From positions 4,238,722 through 4,302,721 of the forward strand of contig OY282381.1 of the NCBI GenBank assembly GCA_958295915.1: DNA of 64,000 nucleotides, given 5' to 3'. This document shows positions 18,358 to 25,507 of the stretch, one piece after another. How positions within the stretch are numbered: the first letter of the stretch is position 1; each line of letters opens with the position of its first letter. Origin of the DNA: an uncultured Caldilineaceae bacterium (GTDB taxonomy: Bacteria > Chloroflexota > Anaerolineae > Caldilineales > Caldilineaceae). Made by a program: the position numbers and the translations under genes. The notes beneath the pieces are model-generated. The model made no database searches and had not been told where the DNA came from. It worked only from the letters and a program-made list of their open reading frames with translations.

Positions 18358-19287
18358 GTGCCTATGCAAACTCTGGTAACTTCCTGGCGCAGACGCCAGC
18401 GTAACCTCCTGTGGACAGAGTGCCGGGACGGCTATCTGTTCATTCTGCCGTGGCTGCTCGGCTTTCTGATCTTCACGGTCGGGCCGATGTTGGCATCGTT
18501 GTACATATCGTTCACCCGCTGGGAGATCGTCACGCCATCGGTGTGGGTGGGACACGCGCAATACGCCAAACTGTTCAGCGATGATCGCTTCTGGCTGAGC
18601 CTCTACAACACGAGCTACTATGTGTTCATCGGCGTGCCGTTGCATCTGTTCATGGCCCTGTTGGCGGCATTGGCAGTCAATATGAACCTGCGGGGTATTC
18701 ACCTCTACCGCACCGCCTATTACGTGCCTTCCCTGACACCGGTCGTGGCCAATTCGATTCTGTGGATCTGGATTTTCCACCCGGAATGGGGACTGGCCAA
18801 CGCCTTTCTGGAATGGATCGGGCTGGGAGGGCTGTACTGGCTGCAAGACCCGCGGCTGGCCAAGCCGGCCCTGATCATAATGAGCTTCTGGTCGATTGGT
18901 GGCCAGATGGTGATTCTGCTGGCCGGATTGAAGGGCATCCCGGTGACCCTCTACGAGGCCGCGTCGATCGACGGAGCTAACTGGTGGGGCCGCTTCTGGC
19001 GCATTACCCTGCCGCTGCTTACGCCGGCCCTGTTTTTTAATCTGATCATTGCGATTATCGGCGCGTTTCAGGTCTTCACCCAAGCCTTTATTATGACCGA
19101 CGGCGGGCCGAACTATGCGACGCTCTTTTACCTCTTATATCTGTACCGCAGCGCCTTTGAAAATTTCCGCATGGGCTACGCGTCGGCGATGGCCTGGGTG
19201 CTGTTTGTGATCGTCCTGGTGTTCACCATCGTTCAGTTTCGGCTGTCGGATCGGTGGGTCTTTTACGAGGGCGATCTGCGCCAATGA
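18358..19287 (+). CDS. Sugar ABC transporter permease, MalF/UgpA type
   Basis: 309 aa from a GTG at 18358 with GAG seven bases upstream; an ATG two codons later is equally possible. The segment YLFILPWLLGFLIFTVGPML and the EAA loop LYEAASIDGANWWGRFWRIT are diagnostic of carbohydrate-uptake family 1 permeases. It pairs with the MalG-type permease 226 bases downstream; the gap between them contains two dispersed repeats. No ATPase gene is present. Confidence 0.92.
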   Translation: MPMQTLVTSWRRRQRNLLWTECRDGYLFILPWLLGFLIFTVGPMLASLYISFTRWEIVTPSVWVGHAQYAKLFSDDRFWLSLYNTSYYVFIGVPLHLFMALLAALAVNMNLRGIHLYRTAYYVPSLTPVVANSILWIWIFHPEWGLANAFLEWIGLGGLYWLQDPRLAKPALIIMSFWSIGGQMVILLAGLKGIPVTLYEAASIDGANWWGRFWRITLPLLTPALFFNLIIAIIGAFQVFTQAFIMTDGGPNYATLFYLLYLYRSAFENFRMGYASAMAWVLFVIVLVFTIVQFRLSDRWVFYEGDLRQ

Positions 19288-19308
19288 ATCAAAGGTGAGA
19301 GCGGAGCG

Positions 19309-19352
19309 CCTCCCATCCGCCGGGCGCCGTTGCGGACGCGCCGTTCGATTCA
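19309..19352 (+). repeat. Family C dispersed repeat (intergenic copy)
   Basis: CCTCCCATCCGCCGGGC then GCCGTTCGATTC. Related sequences occur in frame inside genes at 25551, 30274, 32080, 34065 and 37086. Confidence 0.65.
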
Positions 19353-19477
19353 TAGCGCGACGCCCGAATTGCAGAACACGGTGTTTGAATGCCCAGCGAT
19401 TTTGGTTTTTGCTCTTCTGGCGTGGGCGTGCTGGGCAATCAAAATGAACGATTGACAGATCTGCGCAGCCATGTCAT

Positions 19478-19514
19478 AGTCAGACGACAGCGGCGCTGCC
19501 AGTGTTATAAACCA
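19478..19514 (+). repeat. Family D repeat, 37 bp (copy 1)
   Basis: Matches 37428-37464 at 36 of 37 positions. It ends exactly at the A of the ATG of the MalG-type permease gene, so the repeat supplies that gene's immediate leader. Confidence 0.8.
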
Positions 19515-20362
19515 TGAAGACAGCGCCGCGCTATCTGAATCGAATATGGGCCGGTTTCTGGTATTTGATCCTGAGTTTTTTTGCCGTGGCCCTGGCATTG
19601 CCACTGGTCTGGCTGGTGTCCACATCTCTGAAAACCGGTGGACAGACGTTCCTGATGCCGCCCAAATGGATCCCCGATCCGATCGTGTGGACCAACTATC
19701 CGGACGCGTTCCGGGCGGTGGCTTTTCATGAGTATTTCTGGAACACAGCGCGCATCGTCTTCTTTGCCACCGCCGGCACATTGCTGACAGCTTCATTGGC
19801 AGCCTACGCCTTTGCTCGCTTGCGCTTTCCCCTGCGGGAGCCGCTCTTTCTGTTGGTGCTTTCGACAATTATGCTGCCATCGATCGTCACACTGATCCCG
19901 ACGTTTATCGTCTTTCGCACCCTGCGCTGGATCGATACATTCCTGCCGCTGATTGTGCCCCTGTGGTTCGGCGGCGGAGCCTTCAATATCTTTCTGTTTC
20001 GCCAGTTTTTTATGACGATCCCCCTGGAATTGGACGAGGCGGCCCGTATCGACGGCGCAAGCAATTTTCGCATCTATTGGGTAGTCATTCTGCCCCTTTC
20101 TCAGCCGGTGTTGGCGACGATTGCAGTCTTCTCGTTCATCCATCATTGGAACGATTTTTTCCAACCCCTAGTCTATCTGCAAAGCCCGGAAAACTGGACG
20201 ATGGCCATCGGCCTGCTGGGCTTTCGCGACCTCTACTCTACCCAATGGAATCTGATGATGGCGGCGTCCACAGCCATGATTCTGCCATTGCTGGTTCTCT
20301 TCTTCTTTGCCCAACGCTACTTTGTGAGCGGCATTCAAATGAGCGGATTGGCAGGCCGATGA
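19514..20362 (+). CDS. Sugar ABC transporter permease, MalG/UgpE type
   Basis: 282 aa. The EAA loop reads LDEAARIDGASNFRIYWVVI, and VWLVSTSLKTGG near residues 35-45 is the typical MalG first external loop. Its ATG is embedded at the end of a 37-bp dispersed repeat and has no ribosome site, so translation may be weak or differently initiated. Its TGA overlaps the ATG of the amidohydrolase gene (ATGA), indicating coupling. Confidence 0.92.
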   Translation: MKTAPRYLNRIWAGFWYLILSFFAVALALPLVWLVSTSLKTGGQTFLMPPKWIPDPIVWTNYPDAFRAVAFHEYFWNTARIVFFATAGTLLTASLAAYAFARLRFPLREPLFLLVLSTIMLPSIVTLIPTFIVFRTLRWIDTFLPLIVPLWFGGGAFNIFLFRQFFMTIPLELDEAARIDGASNFRIYWVVILPLSQPVLATIAVFSFIHHWNDFFQPLVYLQSPENWTMAIGLLGFRDLYSTQWNLMMAASTAMILPLLVLFFFAQRYFVSGIQMSGLAGR

Positions 20363-21423
20363 AAAACAGAAATTCCCTCCTAATCGACACGGACATTCAC
20401 CCGGCAGTCAGCAGCGAACGGGTGCAGGCCCGTCTGCCGCAGCCCTGGCGCACCCGATATGCGTCGGGCAATCGCGGCCCCGGCAATCTGGGCTGGTGGA
20501 ATCCAAACGGCGTGGACAGATCAGATGTTAAGTTGGAGAGTGGCGAGAGCATCCACGCCAATCCGGCGTTGCTGATCCGCCACTTTTTCGATGAATACGA
20601 TATCGACTACGGCATTTTTATCCCCGGCGGCGTGCTACACATGGCCCAGTCCCCGGAGCCGGATTTCGCGGCGGCGGCGATCAGCGCGGTCAATGATGTG
20701 ATTGCAGAGGAGTGGTTGCCGTTGAACTCCCGTTTCCGCTCCTCCCTGGCGGTCTATCCTCACCTGCCGGAGATGGCCGTAGCCGAGATCCACCGGCTGG
20801 GCGATCATCCGCAGATCGTACAGGTGCAGCTTCCCAGCGGCTCCCGTATCCCTTGGGGCCAGCGGCTCTTCCACCCAATCTTCGAGGCCGCCTGCGAGTA
20901 TGGCCTGGCGATCGCGATTCATCCTGGCTCCGAAGGCGTCGGACTGTCCGGCCCACCCAATGCCGCCGGCTATCCGACCAGCTATTTCGAATGGCATACG
21001 ACGCTGGTGAACAGTTACATCGCCCACCTGACCAGCATGCTGGCTGAAGGTGTGTTCGCAAAGTTTCCCAAACTCAAATTCGTACTGGTGGAGGGGGGCA
21101 TCTCCTGGCTGCCGCCGATTCTGTGGCGAATGGATAAGAACTGGAAGGCTCTGCGGACCACCATCCCCTGGCTGAACGAACTGCCCAGCGAAATCGCCGC
21201 CCGCCATATCCGCCTCTCCACCCAACCTTTGGAAGAGCCAGCCAACGCCGACCATTTCCACGCCATGTTGGAGATGTTCCCAGCGGAGCGGATGCTGATG
21301 TTTTCCAGTGACTTTCCCCACTGGGACGGCGACGCGCCGGACTTTGCCATGCGTCAGTTCCCGGAGCGCCTGCGTCCCCGCATCATGGGCGAAACCGCAG
21401 CCGAACTCTACGGGCTGGTATGA
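20359..21423 (+). CDS. Amidohydrolase (amidohydrolase_2, TIM-barrel metal-dependent hydrolase)
   Basis: 354 aa from the ATG at 20359, which overlaps the stop of the preceding permease gene; the frame is open further upstream but that part lies in the permease gene. Motifs DTDIHP (metal site at strand 1), IAIHPGSEG (His), VEGGISWLPP and FSSDFPHWDGD (Asp at strand 8) define the amidohydrolase-related group, which includes decarboxylases and lactonases. Coupling to the sugar importer suggests it acts early on the imported compound. Confidence 0.87.
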   Translation: MKNRNSLLIDTDIHPAVSSERVQARLPQPWRTRYASGNRGPGNLGWWNPNGVDRSDVKLESGESIHANPALLIRHFFDEYDIDYGIFIPGGVLHMAQSPEPDFAAAAISAVNDVIAEEWLPLNSRFRSSLAVYPHLPEMAVAEIHRLGDHPQIVQVQLPSGSRIPWGQRLFHPIFEAACEYGLAIAIHPGSEGVGLSGPPNAAGYPTSYFEWHTTLVNSYIAHLTSMLAEGVFAKFPKLKFVLVEGGISWLPPILWRMDKNWKALRTTIPWLNELPSEIAARHIRLSTQPLEEPANADHFHAMLEMFPAERMLMFSSDFPHWDGDAPDFAMRQFPERLRPRIMGETAAELYGLV

Positions 21424-21436
21424 AGAATAACTGCAG

Positions 21437-21479
21437 TTTCCAGTAGTCAGTGAACTGCAGTTACTCGAAACGAAAAACT
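21437..21479 (+). repeat. Left 43-bp inverted repeat flanking two hydratase genes
   Basis: The reverse complement of 23272-23314 matches this segment at 41 of 43 positions. The pair encloses the enoyl-CoA hydratase and keto-pentenoate hydratase genes. Confidence 0.8.
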
Positions 21480-21543
21480 TTCCACCGATCACTGGGGTTT
21501 CACGAACCACTCTCCACTTATCACTATTCACTAGCGTTAGAAG

Positions 21544-22353
21544 ATGACCCGGTTCCGCCCCATCGCCGCTCTAATCGACACGGTGCGCTACACCCTTCTG
21601 CGGGTGGAAGGTAGGGTGCTGTTCGTGACCCTCAACCGCCCCCGCGTGCTCAACGCCCTTCATCCGCCGGCCCACTTTGAACTGGCGGAGATCTTTGACG
21701 CCTTCGCCGCCGACCCCGACCTGTGGATCGCCGTCATCCGCGGCGTGGGGGAGCGCAGTTTCTGCACGGGCACAGATCTCAAAGCGCGGGCGCAGTCGGG
21801 CCAGGACGAGTATCCGTCTAGCGGTTTCGCCGGCCTGACCCACCGTTTCGATCTGGATAAGCCTGTGCTCGCCGCCGTGAACGGGATGGCCTTGGGCGGT
21901 GGCTTGGAGATCGCTCTGGCCTGCGATCTGATCGTCGCTGCCGAGCACGCATTGTTCGGTTTCCCCGAACCAAAGGTGGGGCTGGCGGCAATGGGTGGAG
22001 GCGTCCACCGTCTGGTGCGACAGCTTCCGGACAAGGTGGCGATGGGGCTGCTGCTCACCGGCCGGCAGATGAACGCGCAAGAGGCCCTGCACTGTGGGTT
22101 GGTCAATCAGGTGGCGCCGGCCGCGCAGCTGAACAGCGCTGTGGACGCCTGGCTGGCAGATATGCTGGCTTGCGCGCCGCTGGCGCTGCGGGCCACCAAA
22201 CAGGTCGCTCGGCGCAATCTCGACTACCCGACACTGGAAGATGCGATTCTGGCCGACTACCCGGCGACGCAGGCGATGCTCGCTAGCGCTGACGCCGCGG
22301 AGGGGCCGCGCGCCTTCGCCGAAAAACGTCCCCCTCGTTGGCAAGGTCGCTGA
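21544..22353 (+). CDS. Enoyl-CoA hydratase/isomerase family protein
   Basis: 269 aa crotonase fold. The oxyanion-hole segments are RSFCTGTDLKAR and NGMALGGGLEIALACD, and the catalytic-glutamate region is GFPEPKVGLAAMGGG. The C-terminus ends in the usual GPRAFAEKRPPRWQG. It hydrates or isomerises an enoyl-CoA; the substrate is unknown. The stop codon overlaps or closely precedes the start of the next hydratase gene. Confidence 0.9.
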   Translation: MTRFRPIAALIDTVRYTLLRVEGRVLFVTLNRPRVLNALHPPAHFELAEIFDAFAADPDLWIAVIRGVGERSFCTGTDLKARAQSGQDEYPSSGFAGLTHRFDLDKPVLAAVNGMALGGGLEIALACDLIVAAEHALFGFPEPKVGLAAMGGGVHRLVRQLPDKVAMGLLLTGRQMNAQEALHCGLVNQVAPAAQLNSAVDAWLADMLACAPLALRATKQVARRNLDYPTLEDAILADYPATQAMLASADAAEGPRAFAEKRPPRWQGR

Positions 22354-22354
22354 A

Positions 22355-23188
22355 ATGGCTGGGCGGAAAGAGATGATGAACGACGTTCACCGCGCGGCTC
22401 GGTTGCTGGCGGATGCCTGGCTGACCCGCTCAACCATCGACTATCCGCCTGATCTGCTGCCGGCAGACCGGTTGGCTGCCTATGCCATCCAGGACGAGAT
22501 GGCTCGGCTGCTGGCCGCTGATGAGGCGCATGCCGTCGTCGGATGGAAGGTGGGGGCCACCAGCCGCGGCGTGCAGAAGGCGGAGGGGTACGACGGCCCG
22601 ATTCCTGGGCGCATCTTCGCCTCGACGGTCTTCGAAAGTCCGGCGCAGCTCCCCGCGTCCCGCTGCCCCTACGCCAAAATCGAAGCGGAGATCGCCTTCC
22701 GCTTCCTCACGACGCCGCAGCCGGCCCAGCGTCCATGTACTCTGGAAAGTCTGGCCGACTGTGTGGTGATGCTGCCGGCGCTCGACATCACCAGTACACG
22801 CTATGCGCCAATGTCTCGAGCCGGTTGGGGCAAACGGCAAAATATGCTGGCCGGCATCGCCGATAATGGCAATGGCGGCGCAGTTGTGATTGGGGCGAAG
22901 ATGCCCGACTGGCGCGAAATAGATTTTATGCAACTGGCGGTGGAACTGCGTGTCAACGCTGGCGACCCGGCGCCGAATCTCTGGAACGACGCCCGAGGCG
23001 ATCCTCTCGACGCGCTGGTATGGACGGTCAACAATGTTTACGAGCGGGGTTTTTCTCTGCGCGCGGGCGATATTCTGCTCACAGGCTCCCTCATCCATCC
23101 CCAGCCCCTGCACCCAGGGGACCGGTCCATCTGCCGCGTCCCCAGCATCAGCGAATTCGTGGTGGATCTGGGCCGTCTTATGGTGTGA
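22355..23188 (+). CDS. 2-keto-4-pentenoate hydratase-like protein (FAH superfamily)
   Basis: 277 aa from the ATG at 22355 with AAGG eight bases upstream; ATGs at 22373 and 22376 are alternatives. GWKVGATSRGVQKAEGYDGP, the metal motif KIEAEIAFRF and LPALDITSTRY are those of MhpD/HpaH hydratases and 4-oxalocrotonate decarboxylases. It would act on a 2-oxo-alkenoate in catechol or homoprotocatechuate-type breakdown or on a related sugar-acid product. Confidence 0.87.
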   Translation: MAGRKEMMNDVHRAARLLADAWLTRSTIDYPPDLLPADRLAAYAIQDEMARLLAADEAHAVVGWKVGATSRGVQKAEGYDGPIPGRIFASTVFESPAQLPASRCPYAKIEAEIAFRFLTTPQPAQRPCTLESLADCVVMLPALDITSTRYAPMSRAGWGKRQNMLAGIADNGNGGAVVIGAKMPDWREIDFMQLAVELRVNAGDPAPNLWNDARGDPLDALVWTVNNVYERGFSLRAGDILLTGSLIHPQPLHPGDRSICRVPSISEFVVDLGRLMV

Positions 23189-23271
23189 CAATGTTGCGAC
23201 CGAAACTCTGGGATGAATCACAGGGCGAGACGCGAACATGCCGTTCCTTCGGTACCATTTGAGAAGTTTCT

Positions 23272-23314
23272 GGTTTTTCGTTTCGAGTAACTGCGGTTCA
23301 CTGACTACTGGAAA
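23272..23314 (-). repeat. Right 43-bp inverted repeat flanking two hydratase genes
   Basis: Inverted partner of 21437-21479, 41 of 43 matching. It is followed by short tandem copies of GGAAACAGACAACT (about 23310-23340). Confidence 0.8.
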
Positions 23315-23369
23315 CAGACAACTGGAAACAGACAACTGCAGTTGTGTCTCTGTGCCTCCGCATTTCGTG

Positions 23370-24227
23370 TCAGACCAACCGTGCATAGATATCCCCGCTC
23401 GGCTCGTCAACGGAAAAGCTATGCAAGCGGTTCTTCATTTCGTCGGCAGAGAGCCAACGATCTTCGCGCAGTTTCTGCGTCTCGCCGCGGCTCCAATTGT
23501 ACTCGTATTTGTCCAGGCTCTCCAGACGCTCCACGCAGGCGACGGCATCCGCCACAACCGCCGGAATATATTCCAGAGACACAAGGGGCAGAGGCCGACT
23601 CAGCCCCTGCAGAACGCGCAGTTCCGAGCCTTCCACGTCGATTTTGCACAAGGCAGGCAGCCCGTAGCAGTCAATGAGCGCGTCCAACGTCGTCATAGAT
23701 GTGACAATCGTTTCATCCCAGGAGACGCGGGCAAAGGGGGCCGAGCGGCCAACCCGCTCCTTCCAGCCGGCCAAAGTAGTTGAGACCGTCGGCGTTCGCC
23801 GGCTGATGTGCAGCGCGGCTGTGCCTGAAGTGGCGCCGAGGGCTATCTGCTCCAGCGCGAAGGCGGGATGGCGGCCATACAGCCGGCGCAGCAGCGCGGC
23901 GAAGGCCGGCTGGGGTTCGATAGCAATGCAGCGGGCCCCCAGGCTTAGGAACACGCCAACCCGATTGCCTGCGTGCGCGCCGATATCGAAGCAGAGAGCG
24001 CCTCTAACGATGAACTGGCTGTAGAATTGGCGATCGCGCCGAGCGCGACCGGGCTTTCCGTAATAGATCAGCAGGGAGCGGGCCAACCCCCACAGGAGCC
24101 AAAACCGGTTAGACCATGAAGTGAGGAGAGAGGAGAGAGGAATGAGCAGAGAGAGCCTTTTCTTTGCGCCTCTGCTCGAAAGAGGCGCATTCAACAACCT
24201 CCTCTCTCCTTTTCTCTTTCTACTCAT
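23370..24227 (-). CDS. FkbM family SAM-dependent methyltransferase
   Basis: 285 aa from the ATG at 24227; the frame is open to 24566 but the upstream part overlaps the preceding gene. The N-terminal 40 residues are basic and include the family B palindrome, so the functional start could be further downstream. The SAM-binding motif is LCFDIGAHAGNRVGVFLSL, followed by IAIEPQP, and the late motif ALCKIDVEGSELRVLQGL is characteristic of FkbM proteins. They methylate sugar or other hydroxyls in surface glycans and natural products. Confidence 0.82.
   Translation of the reverse strand: MSRKRKGERRLLNAPLSSRGAKKRLSLLIPLSSLLTSWSNRFWLLWGLARSLLIYYGKPGRARRDRQFYSQFIVRGALCFDIGAHAGNRVGVFLSLGARCIAIEPQPAFAALLRRLYGRHPAFALEQIALGATSGTAALHISRRTPTVSTTLAGWKERVGRSAPFARVSWDETIVTSMTTLDALIDCYGLPALCKIDVEGSELRVLQGLSRPLPLVSLEYIPAVVADAVACVERLESLDKYEYNWSRGETQKLREDRWLSADEMKNRLHSFSVDEPSGDIYARLV
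24166..24190 (-). repeat. Family B palindrome (copy 1)
   Basis: GCGCCTCTGCTCGAAAGAGG plus CGCAT, a 7-bp GC-rich stem. The inverted counterpart lies at 59452-59481 inside the restriction-modification gene. Here it falls in the N-terminal codons of the FkbM-type gene. Confidence 0.65.
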
Positions 24228-24247
24228 AGGCCGGACGTTTCTAATGG

Positions 24248-25189
24248 CTAAAATGAAAAGGGGACGCGTGGCTGTCCGCTGGCGTGAGGCCGGGGGGGAT
24301 GCAACTGCTTTAAGCGGGCTGTCCATGGCTCCAAGGGAAAGCGAAAGTCGTGGCGATTCTGCAGATCGATGGCGCCGTTCACCAGTGTCAGAGGGGAAAG
24401 GGGCAACTGATCCGTTGCAAAAAGTACAGTTGTGCTGCCCCGTCCGCGGCAGGCATAGACCGTTGCGAACAACTCGCACAGAGTATGGAGGACTTCGGCG
24501 AAGACGGGGGAGTTGTTGCCCAGATTCATCGTCAACAGACCATCCCCGTGCATCCGTCTGCGACATAGAGCAAAGAAACCCGGTTCCGTCACATGCCTCG
24601 GTGTCGAGCCGTGGTCGCAGAAGATATCGAGCAGCAATAGATCGTACCGCTCCTCATACCGATCCAGGAATGCGCGCGCATCGTCCAACGTGACAGATAG
24701 GCGATTGTCCGGCTGAAAGCCGAAGAATTGGGTAGCGGCTGCAACCATCGGTGGCGCGAGTTCCACACATACGAAGTTTGTTCGGGGGAGATAGTGGTGG
24801 AGAACTGTGGCCAGGCAGCCGCCTCCCAGCCCACCCAGGAATACATGCCGGGGGGCGGGCTGCCACAAGAGAGACAGGAACATAGCCTGCACGTACGAAG
24901 TTTGGATGCGCAGAGGGTCCCGCAGATCCAGCGCGCTTTGCACCCAGTCGGTCTGCGCCGCCTCTGAATCCATCAACCACAAGGTCAGGTGTTGAGCCTC
25001 CCGGGTGACGACGATAAAGTGACCGCTCCACTCTTCACTGAAGAGTGTTTCCTCTTCGCTGTCCGTCCAGCGTTGGGCATTGCGATGCAGACGCGCCTCA
25101 TTGGCGCGCTGCCATGCCTGTTCCGGCGTTCCTGCCGCTGGTGAGGTGGTAGGGGCGGGTCTTATGCCCGCCCAGCTTGCTGATGACAT
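24248..25189 (-). CDS. Spermidine-synthase-like methyltransferase domain protein
   Basis: 313 aa. The motif HVFLGGLGGGCLATVLHHYL, then FVCVELAPPM, and VTLDDARAFLDRYEERYDLL with LLLDIF are the Rossmann SAM/decarboxy-SAM motifs of polyamine aminopropyltransferase relatives. True spermidine synthases carry a gatekeeper and catalytic Asp pattern (GGGDG) that is altered here, so polyamine synthesis is doubtful. The first about 20 codons come from a family G hairpin (25153-25173), so the native start may be internal. It lies 20 bases upstream of the FkbM gene. Confidence 0.72.
   Translation of the reverse strand: MSSASWAGIRPAPTTSPAAGTPEQAWQRANEARLHRNAQRWTDSEEETLFSEEWSGHFIVVTREAQHLTLWLMDSEAAQTDWVQSALDLRDPLRIQTSYVQAMFLSLLWQPAPRHVFLGGLGGGCLATVLHHYLPRTNFVCVELAPPMVAAATQFFGFQPDNRLSVTLDDARAFLDRYEERYDLLLLDIFCDHGSTPRHVTEPGFFALCRRRMHGDGLLTMNLGNNSPVFAEVLHTLCELFATVYACRGRGSTTVLFATDQLPLSPLTLVNGAIDLQNRHDFRFPLEPWTARLKQLHPPRPHASGQPRVPFSF
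25153..25173 (+). repeat. Family G hairpin repeat (GTAGGGGC type)
   Basis: GGGCGGG, seven-base loop, CCCGCCC. Similar elements are at 35429-35449 and 53737-53757, with half-copies at 43441 and 61028. Confidence 0.65.
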
Positions 25190-25406
25190 CAGTCAATACT
25201 GCAGTGGTCAGTGGCAACCGGTTTTCCAAATGATGATCCCATTATAACTGAGCATTAATCGATAGCCGAACTGCCGCCGCGGCTGTATCATTCGCTGGCA
25301 GCCCAGGCTTGCTGGAGTATCTCCCCCGACAGCGGCAGCCCGCGACGAGCCCCAACAGGATATAGACTTCAGCGCCTCTCTCAAGATCAGGAGTATTGGA
25401 TTTGCA

Positions 25407-25430
25407 ACCGCGCCCTACAGTGGCGCGCAA
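25407..25430 (+). repeat. Family A palindromic repeat (copy 3)
   Basis: CGCGCCCTACAGTGGCGCGC, intergenic, identical in its core to the copy at 888. Confidence 0.7.
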
Positions 25431-25471
25431 GACCAACTCTTCCTGTCAATCCTTAAACCCAGATCGAAATT

Positions 25472-25501
25472 TTGTCACTCCGCCTTTCCTTTGGTTAAAA
25501 T
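25472..25501 (+). promoter_or_regulatory. Predicted promoter giving a leaderless transcript
   Basis: TTGTCA (25472-25477), 18-base spacer, TAAAAT (25496-25501). The ATG of the downstream gene begins seven bases after the -10 box, where transcription would be expected to start. There is no ribosome site, so a leaderless mRNA is inferred. Confidence 0.5.
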
Positions 25502-25507
25502 AGAGCA

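Larger units (their letters stand above)
25190..25507. other. Divergent intergenic region
   Basis: 318 bases between the minus-strand methyltransferase and the plus-strand G5/3D gene. It contains a family A palindrome (25407-25430) and the promoter at 25472-25501. No gene is visible. Confidence 0.6.

Noticed and set aside
19963..20358. N-terminal extension of the amidohydrolase
   Set aside because: The frame is open upstream, but these bases code for the MalG-type permease in another frame; the ATG overlapping the permease stop is the better start.
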